The position numbers and the translations under genes are program-made. From the NCBI GenBank assembly GCA_030268105.1, contig BSDZ01000089.1:2604001-2668000 (forward strand): DNA of 64,000 nt. Reading direction: 5' to 3'. This DNA comes from Volvox africanus. Taxonomy: Eukaryota > Chlorophyta > Chlorophyceae > Chlamydomonadales > Volvocaceae. The notes under the pieces are model-generated. The model worked only from the letters and a program-made list of their open reading frames with translations. It ran no database searches and was not told where the DNA came from. Positions 36,521-49,500 of the stretch are shown here, piece after piece. Position 1 is the stretch's first letter, and each line of letters begins with the position of its first letter.

Positions 36521-39500
36521 CTACCCGTTCTTCTGCTCGATGAAAAAAGCCGCACCGCCGCCGCCCGCCAACCCTGCCTCCTCAAATGTCTTCTCGCCGT
36601 TTTCATTCTCAAAAAACACCCGCCGCGGGAACTGCGCCACCAGATTATATGACCCAGGTTTCAGTGACGGCTGCGCCGCCGCCGCGCCAGCACCGCCATC
36701 GCCTGTAATGGTGCTTACTGGGGCTTTTGAAGCAGAATCCAGCTCCACGTCCACAAAATCGAACAGGGAACTCAGGCGGTCAGTGCGAGTGAAGCGCCGG
36801 CTGTGGCGGGAACCGTCCGGTAAGCGTACCTACACATTAGCCAATGCACACGGGATAGGAAACACGTCTCACATCATCAGCCATGGACTCCTTGCCAGGT
36901 AAAATCGTTTCCGTCATCGTCGACATTTGCGCCGTATAGAAGTGTAAATTCATTAAAACGCCTATAGGGGTCACAGAAGTCCTACTGGGCAACCGAAAAT
37001 CGAAATGATGATACGCTTTGCGCACCATGACAGTGATCGCATCCGCGGAAGACACGGGCGGCTCTGGAGGCAGCCGCGCTGCCTTGGCAGCGACAAGCGA
37101 CGCCAGGCGGGCAGCCTCCTCCGCGGCAGCACGTTCGGCAGCCACCTCCGCCTGCACGGAGCATTACGTTAAGGTTTTGGGGATATGTTACCTAACGGGC
37201 GAAATCGGAAGTAGGTTTTGTGACCAGCTACATAGAACCCGTAGCTTGTTCGCATGAAGTCCCTTTCGTCGCAGTTAGTCGCGATGCAACGGATGCGATG
37301 CGTCCTCAAAGCCCGCTTGCTCACCTCCCGTTGTGCTCGCTCACGCGCCTCTGCCTCTGCCTTAGCACGCGCGGCAGCTTGCTCTTTTGCCCTGCACACC
37401 GAGACGGAGGTGCCCAAGTACAGACGCTCAATGCAGAAGTAAGTTCAAAGCCTAAAAGCGGGACGGGGGCCGCACACTCGATTTCACGCAGTTATATCTT
37501 TCGAGCTGCACCGGTGATCATTCCGTCCATAGTCAACAGTGTGTAGAGGAAAGGCCCTTAGCCCGCATCCCCACACGCTTACACGTCCAGATAATTCAGT
37601 GTGCATTTGCACAAGCTAAGGCTCAATCAATATCTCCACGACGTTATTTTCCCTACCCTCCGATATGAATGCCCCAACCCTCGCGCCCAAATGCGCCCTA
37701 ACGTCCAATCCCTATCGCACCCGTCATCCACGATCCACACACAATCGACCGCCCTCCAGTGCAACATATTGGGTCGTTTCACGTAGCTTCCAAGTAGGGG
37801 AGTGCAACTATTGTGCGACATAGGCACGGAACCACTTAGGCGGCGTCCGGGCACATCCGCCCTTTTCTCCTACCTGTCCGCAGCCAGAGACTCCTCATAT
37901 GCCCTGTCTTGGTCCCACCGGAGCTCCCGATGCTCCCGCAACTCAGGGGCCGCCTCCTCCAAACCCCCAGCAACGCGTCCCGATGAAAAATCGCGCAGCC
38001 CACGGCCCTCATACGGCACCCCCAGCAGCGCCGCCTCCATCATGCGGGCCTCTTCTAGCTCATGGCGGCTCATGCCTAGGGCAAAACAGGAAGGACCCCA
38101 TTTGGTTTGTGGATGTAGCCAAAAAATTGAACATGTTGTGCACTTTGAAGATCCCTTGTACCATATCTGTATATTGCTGAAGTCGTGAACTTCGTTAACT
38201 CCAAAACCTAATGTGAGTACATGTCTGCGATGAAGACTGGTTTTACCCAAATCACAAGCCCCTTTGAACCTAGCCTTACCTTCGGGCAGCTCCAGCTCGT
38301 CATCGTCCCAAGCTGTGTTCCCTCGGCCGCTGACAGTGGTGCCCCCGGCCAGCCCTGTGCCTTCGCTGCCGCCCTGGCGAATCTCGATACGCCTCCGATG
38401 CCCTTGCCCGATACTGCCCGAATATCCGACGCCGCCATCGCGCGTCCGCGGAGCCCCCTCTTGCGCGCTGCTGCCGCCACCTCCACCGTCGTCGCGTCCA
38501 TTGCCGCCGCGACCAACGAGTCCACCAGGATTCAAAGGAAAGCCTGTTTGAGGGAGGATGGATGGACAAGGATATTACGCAAGATAGTATTTAAGTAACT
38601 AACAAGCATAGCTTGGACAATGGGCAAGGCTGTGACTGATGGGAGATGGTAAATAGCAAGAGGACCTTTGCCGCGACCATCCCTCGCGGCCCCTGCTACG
38701 GTAATTGCCCCCACAGAACAACCCGGCTTCCGGCGCTGTCTCTGCCCCGGCCTGCCGTCAAGCTAACTCCTACGCTGTGGTTACTCCTCAAGAGGCATGT
38801 CGTGTAACTCATGCAGTCACAACACCTTTTATGCAACGAAATATCGAAGACTCCAAACTAGTCTACTCAATTTGCGAGGGCGGATGACATCCTGCCTGGG
38901 CATATAAGTTCTGGACGAAGCTAAGACCCATAGACCACTCAAGCAGTCAATGGCAATTATGAGGAATTATGTTCAGGGAAATGTGTTGATTGCGTTATGT
39001 GCCTTTGCGGAAGACAAACCTGGAGATTGGAGTAGGGTTCCAATGCCCGGGAAGATGCTGGCCACACCCGCAAGCGGCTCAGCCGTAACTTGGGGATACC
39101 CGGGCGGCATGCCCACACCTCCGGCTTGCCGCCCGGTAATCTGTCCGAGCATGCGATCCATTGCCTCTGGGAGTGGGAAAGACGGGAATTCCTTCAAGAA
39201 AATCAAAAGGGATAAAGCCAAACTTTTTGGCGCTGCACAGTGCACGGGTTAATCCTACGTGCGATGAAGTCAGTAATCAAACGCAGAGAAACATCACAGC
39301 AGAGAAGACACATTAACTTAATCACGTACGGATTCGAAGACGGCTGGATGCACGCAATGGCACTTTGGAACCGCAGGTAATAACGTGCAGATAGTTAATA
39401 CAGTAATTGAAGCATGGATTTGGACGCAAAGTGGATATTTAGACAGAACGTTTACCTGAGCAACCCGGCGGCCGGTCAGGCGTACATACATGTACAAGGT

Positions 39501-41268
39501 ATCCTTGCCCAAACGTCACCCCTAGCCAGGCTTCAAGTCCGAAAGGTTAAATGAGGCTACGGGAAAGCCGTTCTTGCAGTCCGTTTTTCCTGGTTTATGC
39601 CAGGCACGGCGTCCTCAGCGATATCAATAAGCAGCTACAATGTCGCTCACCCTCAATGCGCTGCCGTGCCTCCCGATCCGCAGCCCTGGATGCATCCCTC
39701 TGCCGCGCCATGGCTTCCAGCAAATCATCAGCACTGGGCATATCTTCATCATCGTCATCGCCAATCACCTGGACATCCTATTGGAAAGACATCCAGGGAA
39801 AACCATCACACAGCCGAGGTAATCCTCGCATTCAGCGGCTGTTATGTCCTGCGTTGCTCTTGCGACAACTGATGGGCTGGCGGCAGGTCTGATGAAGGCC
39901 GAAAAACCCACAGCTACTAAACCAACATGATAAAAAAATATATCGAAGATTTGGACGGCTGGAAAGATGCGGCTGGATGTAGGCGCACCCCAGGAGGTAC
40001 CGAAGACGGCGAAAGGGATAGCACATTAGGCAGGGATACGCAGTCTCCGGCGTGTCCCGGAGCCAAACCCGTCTCTAAGCATCCCACGGCTGGCCATGTT
40101 ACGCCGCACCCCAGCATTACGTCGCCCGCGCCTCCGCATTCTATTATGGGTTCAGATGCGAACCTCAGCATCAAGCTGCTCCCCTATCTGCCGGCCTACT
40201 AAGGCATGCGAATCGGCCAACAAAAAAGGCGGTGTTCCTTGGCACCCGCAAAGACAAAACCTCCAGTTCCTTACCTGTAAACGCGCTTTGATAATGCACA
40301 TTTACACTCACCTCATCTTCCCCTTGCGTAGGCCGAGCTGGGGCACCAGATCCCGGGGTGTTGCGTCTGCGTCCTAAAAGCCAGGGTTCCCGAAGGGTGT
40401 GGGAGTAAGGTAGAAATTAAGTACCATCAGGATAAGTACCATACGGTAGAAGGTAAGTACAATCGTGGAACTCGATAAATGGGAGGGGATCACCGATGCA
40501 GAAGGCGCATGGACGAGTCAAGGTTAGGCGACAAGGTTGTCCATTGTTGCTGCGCAACCCACATACAACGCATAGAAACATACCTGACATCAACTAGATG
40601 ATCGATGGCCGCACAGAAACTGCAACGTGCAAAGCATGCTATGGAGTGGCTTGCTCACAAACTACAGCAGGTGATGTTGGCGGTAGTTTGTCGTAATTAA
40701 CGACCAAACCCACGGCAGTTCTTTCTGATCCGGACATATCACTGAGGCAGGATAAAGCTCAAGTAAAAGAGGCGACATCGCCCAAGTTCCACAATAAAAG
40801 CTCCACCTACTGCAACCGCCCGACAGTGAGTCAGCCGAGTGACAAGACCCATTCCTTACCCATTTCCTGTTACCCGACGTATCAAGAACGCGGGGAGCCG
40901 CGTCATATCTCTTTGCTAAGCGTACCAGGTTCTGGTGCCATGGACGCCGCCAAGGCCCGCTGCAGCTCCTCGTCTTCATCCCCAACATCCCGTCCTGCAG
41001 CTTCTGAATCACCTGGACCATATGTCCTTTCAGCAAGATCCATGACCTCGCCATATGTGCGCAGAGCTGGGGCGTCATCGTCTGGTGCGCCCGTGGCAGG
41101 CCTTGGACCCGTTTGGCTTGGCGCAGGAGGATGTTCAAAGTAAAATTCCACGGCTCTGTTCAGATCGTAATTGCATGCTGAAAGGTAATGATCCGCTACC
41201 AAGGGTGTTGCCCCTGTGATACTTGCGAACTCGCTTACTAGCTCTGGCAGATTCGCTGGCTCATCCAT
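36521..41268 (-). CDS. UBA-like / UIM / UBX domain protein, Cdc48 (p97) adaptor type
   Basis: UBX proteins recruit the AAA ATPase Cdc48/p97 to ubiquitinated substrates. Exon 1 (41268-40926) has a UBA-like helix bundle (FASITGATPLVADHYLSAC, then YDLNRAVEFYFE) and a ubiquitin-interacting motif (DEDEELQRALAASM). The following exons keep phase: 40373-40312 (GRRRNTPGSGAPARP), one around 39774-39650 (DDDDEDMPSADDLLEAMARQ), one around 39174-39016 (MDRMLGQITG), a Gly-rich exon near 38545-38277, one near 38076-37875 (QDRAYEESLAAD), a charged coiled-coil exon near 37399-37325, and one near 37153-37030 (RLPPEPP). The last exon, 36829-36521, is the UBX domain: VRLPDGSRHSRRF, LFDFVDVE, then SYNLVAQFPRR and FEEAGL. 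The layout is that of plant PUX proteins and animal UBXN7/FAF relatives; I see no clear thioredoxin-like UAS domain. It is transcribed divergently from the Cu-ATPase gene. Confidence 0.83.
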
Positions 41269-41679
41269 TGTATAAAGAAAACCGGTAACAGTGCTTTACT
41301 ATGCAGCGGCGGAAAAGGATTGCATTTGAAAGAATATTGAATTTAAGTGCCTCAGGTAAAGCTGCCGTTGCGTTAAGATGAGAATATAATAAAATTTTTA
41401 AACTATATAAGTAAACATATTATATAACATGATTTATTTGTTGCCTATAAAGAAGTGTTCGCCGAGAGGCTTCATTACTGATTGTACAGTTGCTTGCAAT
41501 ACTTTCAGAAGTCGACGCTACAATACATAATAGAACTATAACCTTTCTAATGGATTTTAGTCCCTTGTGAACACCTATTGCAGTGGCTATTGCTCTTACA
41601 TTCGTGCGTGGAACCTTCCGACTGTGCGGGCGCCTGCTCTTGGTCATGCCAGTTTCTTTATGATTCTTTTTTCTTAATA
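41269..41679. promoter_or_regulatory. Divergent intergenic region between UBX gene and Cu-ATPase
   Basis: About 410 bases separate the UBX start (41268, minus) from the ATPase start (41680, plus), so both promoters probably lie here. The stretch around 41380-41430 is A/T-rich, unlike its surroundings. The ATPase reading frame is open back to 41578, so an upstream start is possible; I chose 41680 because MHAHSKDTS begins the compositionally biased protein. No specific element can be claimed. Confidence 0.4.
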
Positions 41680-43555
41680 ATGCACGCACACTCAAAGGAT
41701 ACGTCGCTACCACCTGCCGCCCTTTCGTCGCCTAATACCGCGCTAATTCCCGGCGAGACCACCGGGCGACCGCTGCTTACCTCCAAGCGGCCGTTCGGCA
41801 GCGCTGTTGCAGAGCTTGACGAAAAACTTAAGTCTGGGTCCTGTAGCGCCCTCGCATGCCTGCGGAAGAGTTGTGATGGTCCCTCAGCCAGGGACTTTTA
41901 CGCCGAAGCTGGCGACAGCGGCTCAAATGATCAAGCACCCTTGTCACCGGGTGACGCAACCAAAGCAAATTGCTGTGGCTGCGGTTGTGGCGAGGGCGGC
42001 ATCTGTCGATGTGGAACAGTTACGCTACGCCTCACAGCGTACGACCCGGCTCTCAACCCAGACGAGCTGTTCGAGTTATGCCGGTGCGACTGCAACGATT
42101 GCGCCTGCAACAAGTCTGAACAACTGTCCAAGGTAAAGCATCTTTTGCCGCCCAAGGTGGCCGTTTTCTTGGTTTTCTGGCCGGCAACATAGACCCTGGG
42201 ACGTTTACACGCCGCATATCCAAACCTGAAACCCATCTTGCAATTCTGATCAATTCTGGGGTTCAAGTCTGGCGCGTTACGAAACCTGCTTAATTACGGA
42301 GACCCTGGGAACGGAGTCTGCGGACTTAGGGACTGCGCCAAACCCCTGTGGGACGCCACACGTTTCCCCCTCGGCTCTTCGCAGTCATCCCCAAATGATG
42401 ACCATTTTTCGGTGTAGATGTGTCATATCGACCGCGACTATTTACAAGGCCTCTGCTGACTGGCTGTCGATCTCACCAGCACGCAGCGACCCGCCCACAC
42501 GCATCCCCTCCACGAGCTCATACAGTTTTTCGATACGAATTGCATTGCCCTTCTTCTCCTGCAGGCATCGCCGTTCACTGGTGCCCTCTGGCAGGCACCT
42601 GCCTTCACATTCAAGTATTCCTCCCAACCCTGTTCCTTGTGGTCGCCTCCTGGAGCCGCCGGCGGCGGATCAGGGTCGCAAGGAAGCAGGGGGGATGCCG
42701 CCGGGGCTGCCACCAATGCTGCCGTGCCGGTGGCGAGGGATACGATGGCTCGGCGGCGCAGCCTTGCCCGGCAGCTGCTTGTCGAGGCGAAGGCACTCGG
42801 AGTGGCGGGAGTTAAGGTAAAACTCCCTGGGGTCAGCACCTGGGTGCGAAAGAGGGGGATGGCTTGTAACCCCCGGGCAGAGAACGGAACGCACCCGGTC
42901 ACTGGCGCATGGAGGGCCAGGGCCCCAGCCATTCAGGCGCATCGGGACCAGACAGGGAGAATACAAAACATAAACCTTGAGGGAAGGAAGAGGCTGCCTA
43001 TCTTTGCCGCGTTAAGGGATTGCGACATGCGTACTAGCGAAATTTAAGGCAGTGCGCGCAAGGTCTGGTCATATGGTCTTTGGGGGCATGGTGGCATTCG
43101 CCACTCACCAACTCACCAACGGGTCTCAGACATGCAGCTTCGGCGACACAGTGATTGCAACAGGCGGGGTCATCGGCTGGACACGCACAGTTATCGCTCC
43201 CACGTTCTGGTCGCCCCATCCATACAGCGGTGTCACATCCCAATTCGTTTCACGCCATCGCCCCCGCAACTTTGCGAATGCAAATGCACCTGGCATCGCA
43301 GGTTGATCAGCGCCGCGGCGTTGTCGAAGTATGGGGTCCAGCTGCAGGGGTTTGTGGCTCCTCCCCGGGAGGGGATGCCACCGACGGTGACGCTAACGCT
43401 GGCGGACTTGCGCCGACCGGCAAGTCCTTCCGGTCAGCGTTTTCGGCCCTGATGACGCGGATGGGATTTGGCCCCGGGGCCCCTCTTGGAGCAACCCCCT
43501 TGGTTACCCCCAGGGCAACTCCTCCCGTAACACCGCAGCAAACCACCACCGGACT
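41680..43555 (+). other. Cys-rich, metallothionein-like N-terminal region of the Cu-ATPase (or a small separate gene)
   Basis: Exons 41680-42132, 42565-42816 and 43302-43555 join in phase 0. Exon 1 contains two cysteine clusters, [15 protein letters not shown] and, about 30 residues on, [11 protein letters not shown], together 14 Cys in about 50 residues. Exons 2-3 are Ala/Gly/Pro-rich linkers. Exon 3 either splices at CT|GTGAGT (43555) or ends at the TGA at 43557-43559, which would make a protein of about 320 residues. Only about 375 bases separate that stop from the possible ATPase ATG, and no TGTAA signal was seen there, so a single gene is slightly favoured. Confidence 0.55.
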
Positions 43556-46500
43556 GTGAGTCCAGGGATGGGCGTCGCTTGTGGTGTATGGGGTGCGTAA
43601 TCTGAGGGCTTATCTACCGGGTATGGGTGTAGTAATCAGCCGTGCGCTGCGTGGCAAAACATCAGGCTAGTAGCCAGCGAGTGAACGCAGTGGAGATTCT
43701 ATATAAGAATCGTGTACCGCGTTCCCTGCTGTCATTGGGTTTGAATGTGAGGGTGGGCCCGAAGTGCCCTTCAGGTATTTAGTGAGTCGTCCTGCATGGG
43801 TTGTTCCAGGCATTGGCGCGGCATTCAGCCAAAACACATACCTTTCATCGCTGGGACAGCCTGTGGCAAGCTTGGGGGAACTAGGTTGTTGCGTATTTCT
43901 CAGGAACCAACGTGCGCCATTCACCTTCTGCAATTATGAATCACCCTTTATCGGCGGTATGTAACCCATACAGCGCCGCGTCGTCCCTGGAGCCGCACCA
44001 CCACCAAGAGCCGCATTCCATTATCGGCTTCTTCCCCGCCGCCCCGCTGCCCCAAGCTATTGCGGCCGCGGCCGATGAGGTGTACGAGCGCGCCGGTGGC
44101 AGTGGCTGTGGCGCTGGTGCCAATACGACTGCGATGGCGCGTGGCAGCATCGAAAGCCCGCCGACGTGTCCCGCCTCTGCGTCGCCGGGGACGGTCGCCG
44201 GCGGCGGCGTGCCCCTGTCGTCCACCCGGCTGGAAGCTGCGGCGTTTCCACTGCCGCCCATCATGCGTACGGCAGATTTTCGAGTGGCAGGCATGACCTG
44301 CGCGGCGTGCGTGGCGGCACTTGAGGGCCAGCTGCAACGGCTGCCCGGTGTGGGCTCGGTCGTCGTCGCGCTCATGACGGAGCGATGTCAGGTGGGCGAG
44401 CAAACGAAACCGCGAGAGACATGTGCGGCTCACCACGGCCTTCATTTAAAATCCCCACAGCGCTAGTTACCGTGCCTGCCGCAGCATGTCTAAACAAGGT
44501 CGCAAACAATTCTCACAGACTGCGACTATGACGGCATTTTCCTGTTAGTTCCAGGGAGGGGCATGGCATCCTTACCGTGGTAAGGATGCCATGTAAGGGC
44601 TTTTGATGTGCTGAGGGGGAGTCATTTATCTGCAACAAAGTGCCTAAATGGCGCTTAAATCTGGGCAGAGAGCTGGATTGAGGTACACCAGTAGTGATGT
44701 CGCTTTCGGGGTTGCCATTCGGGACACCACCTCTTGTCGATTGATAATCCTATTAAGCATTGGGGCTCTAACCTCATGAAGCCCAAATCTGAATGCCGTA
44801 CGAGGGAGACACAGGCTGAATGGGAAAAAGGCACTGGCCGTCCTCATCCCTGCCAAATCCCCATCCACGGTGTTTTGTCGTGCACTTAGGTGGAATACGA
44901 CCCGTCCTTGATCGGACTGGCGGACTTGGTGGATGCCATTGAGAGCTGTGGCTTCGAGGCCTCGTTGGCCACCGAGGCACAGGAGCCTGGTGGGTTGGGA
45001 TTCGGGGAGGGAGGGGGTACATGACGGGACGAGGAACTTCTGGTTGTCCTCCCCACCCCTCATCTGATACGATTTCGCTCTAAATATATCCCTCCGATGT
45101 TGCCTTTGGCCGAATCCAACCAATATACCCCAATTTCATTCCCACCCACCAGGCGCTGCTCGTCTGACCATCCGCGGCATGACGTGCGCCTCTTGCTCAG
45201 CCGCTGTGGAGGCTGCTCTGCGCAGAGTCGCCGGCGTCACAGAGGCGTCGGTCAACCTTCTCGGGGGGCAGGCGCTGGTCAAATATGATCCACGGGTTAA
45301 TGGTGAGCTTCCGGCAGGCAGACCTTGCCATCTTATGCACTCCGGTAGAGTCAGCATGGTAGGAAATCAACCAGCCAAGTTACAGGAACACACGGGAAGG
45401 CGGCGACCGGGGCCGATACAGACGGTGGACCGCGGCCATGGTAACGACCGTACCCCAAGAGGGATCTCAAGCCCTAAACACCTGTAATGGAAACATCAAA
45501 AGATGGGTTGATGGAGGCTGTATCGCAGAATACAATCTGAACCCGGCCTCTTGTCCATTTGCAGGTGGTCCCCGTGAGCTGATTGAGGCGGTGGAGGAGG
45601 CGGGTTACGGAGCGGCATTGTGGAAGGAGGGAGAGGACGACGCAGGTGGTGCGTTGCACATGTACGCGGGGGGGGGCCGGGCCAGGAGCCGGCTGGTGGT
45701 TGGTTTTTAAAGTAAAATGACGGGAAAGCGTTGCAAAGTGAGTAGCCGATATGGCTTTATGGTATTTCGGCTTGTTGGCGACGCTGCGGATGGGATGGGC
45801 TTGCCATCGTCGAAACTTTGGATCAAGCAGCATTGCAGGGAGCATACCGTGGAACTTCACCCCGGACGGGACCCGGAAACTTTTGTTTTCTTCTAAAAGT
45901 GCCCATAAAAGTGCTAGGCCCCCTCCGGGGACAACTACTGGCTCCAGAACCTTGTGACTTCATAGGTTGACACTAAGGTAGCTTATTATCGCTTATATTA
46001 GCAGTCTTCTTAATTACATTTCTGTACCCCGGGAAATGTCTTGTAGGCTTCGAGGGACGCCGGGAAAAATTGCCTAGTCCGTTAGGGTTCCCAGGGTTCT
46101 CCCGGAAAGGAATTGTGGGGGTCCTGGGGAACCCCGGAACAAGCATCTACCCCCATTGAAGAACCCTGGAGCGTATTGTCTTTCATTCACCCTCGTGCAT
46201 TTGGATCCTTCCCAAACTTTATTTTGAGGAAATTAAGTCCTTCTCTTCCTCCTTCATTGTTCCCCTGCCCCCCTGCCCCCCTGCCCCCTAGTCATGAGGC
46301 TTTGAAATGGCGGCGGCAGCTGCTGTTGTCATGTGTCTTCTCAGTGCCGCTGTTGTTGTTGTCCATGGCGGCCATGCTGCCTCCCTTCATGATGTTAGGT
46401 GAGAGCCAACTGGGCCGGAGGACGCAAGCATGTGCGTATGAGACTTGAAGTGCAATCAAGCCGGGCTGCCTAACCTAAGAGATTTCTACCCACAGAACCT

Positions 46501-49500
46501 GTTGGTTGTACCGGATATGTATTTTGCGAAGCTCCAAAACCTTGGGCGGCGTCCATAGGGTTCACGCAAGGAAGCAAGCGTGGTTTATCGCGTCAGAGGT
46601 TCCTTACGATTTCTATTTGCTGTAGTTTAGGCCGCATAAGTAATCTACAGCGGTTACCTTCCTGAACCAGAATTGGGAGTAGCTTCCTCGGCTTAGGGGC
46701 CTTTGGGATCTTTGTGTTGCTGTGTTGTTATGTTAGAACTCTGCTGGTTTTCAGGATAGGAAACATGTGTATTCCCCTTCCTTGCATCGCTCCATGCAGC
46801 TCCACCTCTCAAGGCTATTATTGTTCGGGCCTTTGCTACTTTGTATTGCTGAGCTCATGAATGTCACCCCGCCCCCAAACCCTACAGAGTCTGGTTTCCT
46901 GCTATTCGGGCGGGTGCCGGCTCTGTGGCTGATAGAGCTGCTCCTGGCGGCTCCGGTGCAGTTTGTGTGCGGAGCCACCTTCTATCGCAGGTGGGTGGGC
47001 CTCTAAACGCAGGCGTGTGTATGCGGGGATCTGGGGCTAAAGACAGCACTGTGAGCGTTACAGTGGGTACCCACCCACGACTACCATCATCACCTCCACG
47101 GCTACCGCGGCCACCACAATCACCACCATCGTTGCTCTCACATGTCGCGTATTTTCGCCCTGCCCACACACCCTAGCCCCACCTCTACCCATCCCGTGGT
47201 GCCCCGCGCCCGTGTGATCCGTAGATCAATTTTACATCTGATGAATGCGAGCCTCTCTGCCCCCTCTCTTCCTGATCTCCCGGAATCCGATCCGCAGTGC
47301 CTTCGCTGCGCTGCGCCACGGCTCCGCAAACATGTCGCTACTGGTGGCCCTTGGAACTTCTGCCGCATTTGCGTGCTCGCTTGTGACCCTCGGCCTGGCC
47401 GCAGCGGGTGTTGGGCATGAGGGCGGCGGTGCGGTGTATTTCGAGACTTCGGCGCTCATTATTACCTTCGTACTAATGGGGAAATGGCTTGAGGTGGGAA
47501 TGTGCGCAGGGTGGGCACCGTGTGCGCAAATGCGTTCTTAACGGCTGGGCGGTGTGGACTTCTGGTCGGATTGGGGAGGGTGGTGGGTAAGTAGGGAAGA
47601 GAAAGGACCATGAGGACTTAAGCAGTATCCAGAGCGATGCAGGACAGGGCGGAGCATTCGGTATGTGTGGGTGTTTTTCACAACGGTATCCCCCGCGAGG
47701 CTGATGGGGATAAGCGAACGAAACTGCAAAGCGCAGGTGGGGGGTTGCACGTCAGGGCGAGACGCCTGTGAGTTTGGGTTCTGGATGGCCATCGATGTCA
47801 CCCTCAAACTCCGCGCCCTTTAATCCCTGTTTCCGATTTTGCGACATTCGGACTCTCCCTCTGTTCCTGCTCTTCGCCGGAACTGCAACCATTATGTTTG
47901 TACTCGTCCTACCTCTTCTCAAGTCGAATGCCAAGGCACGGACTGCGGATGTGGTGACATCGCTCCTCAGTTTAGCACCTCGCACGGCGAGTCTGCTCAA
48001 ACTGGAGCCAACAACGGGCAAGGTGTTGGCGGAGAGAGAGATACCCGTGGAGTTGGTGCAGGTCAGGGTTTCGTGTGAGTGTCTATATGTGTGTGTAGGG
48101 CGTAAAGGGCTCCACCACCGGACAATGCTCGTGGGAGTCAGTGCGGGGAAGGTTGAATGGGCGAGGAATGTCGCTGGAGAGGAAGCGGGATAGGTGAGAG
48201 GAGACGGCAGACTGCAGGGGTAGAGTAATTTTGTGGGCTTACGTGCCGCGTCCCCTTCCATTCCCCTGTCACCGTTTTGATCTGTGCTTCTTTAATGTCT
48301 ACATGGTACCGTCCATCGTCTTGCCCTTGTCCTCGATACCCCTGGACATATGACCCTCACCTTACACACGTTTAAAGGTTTTGAGCTTATTTCCGCACCA
48401 GTCCCCAGAACTCCCGAGGAGGTGCATCGCCTCCATGCATTCTCGTCACCATCTCCGTTGTTTCTTCCAGCCACCCTAATATTAAGCCGACGCGCTTCAC
48501 CCCACCACAGCAACCATCTATTTCGCACCAGTCCTGAAGTTATGCTACCTTGGTGTCTGTGGCCGTCAGGTCGGAGATGTTCTGCGGGTGCTCCCCGGAG
48601 GCTCAGTACCCGCTGACGGGGTAGTACTGGCGGGTAGGTCGGCTGTGGACGAGTCCATGGTCACCGGGGAGAGCCTGCCTGTGCGCAAGGTGGTCGGAGC
48701 ACAGGTGAGAAGACTAAACAAGCGGGTGGTCGACTTTTTATCGGTCCGTGCCGCTTAGTGCAAACAAATAGATGATGGGGACGAGGAGAAAGGCACTCCA
48801 GGAGGGACACTACGGACCTATACGCGGGAAGTCGTGGACTTATTCGCGTTTCCGTTTAACTCCTTGTAATATATACGTTTTCATATGTGACGAAAATTGT
48901 GACAGATAGACCAGCTTGTGCGTGGCAGCATCTTTTCTTATGAGCTATCCAGTCCTTGACAGATGTGTAGTTTTGTACGCGCTTTACTGATTCGCCGGCT
49001 TTCGTCAGACGGACAGGCAGACAGACAGACAGACAGACAGACAGACGGACCCACGAAGTGCGGACACCGTGTTCGTGGTGATCTGCTCAGTCAACAGTAT
49101 GTGTCTTTGCTTCTCAGCTCTACTCCTGGGATTTTGGGTTTAAAGCTTCGTACTGCTTTGCACATTGGGGCGTGCCGTTTCTGCTGAACGTTTCTGCTGA
49201 CCCTCCCGTGCAGTGTGCTGCTGTAATGGCCGAAGCCATGTTCGTGCCGACTCGCCTGCCATCCCCACCATCCCACTCGTTTGGTTATTGATTTCATCGC
49301 ATTCATTTTCTTGCTCTTGAAACCCGACCTACAACTGCAGCTAATTGGCGGCACAGTCAACGGAGACGGGCTGCTGCTGATGCGCGCCACGGCGGTTGGT
49401 GGGTCCACAGTGCTGGCGGGAATAGCGCGTCTGGTGCAGGCGGCACAGACAAGCAAGGCACCTGTGCAGGTGCGATCGGCACATGGGACGCTGGGCTAGA

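Noticed and set aside
38705..38800. Possible extra UBX-gene exon (VSLTAGRGRDSAGSR)
   Set aside because: Including it breaks the reading frame, whereas joining the exon near 39016 directly to the one near 38545 keeps it.
41484..41487. GTAC core of a copper-response element between the UBX and Cu-ATPase genes
   Set aside because: A four-base word is expected once or twice by chance in 410 bases, so this single copy is not evidence.
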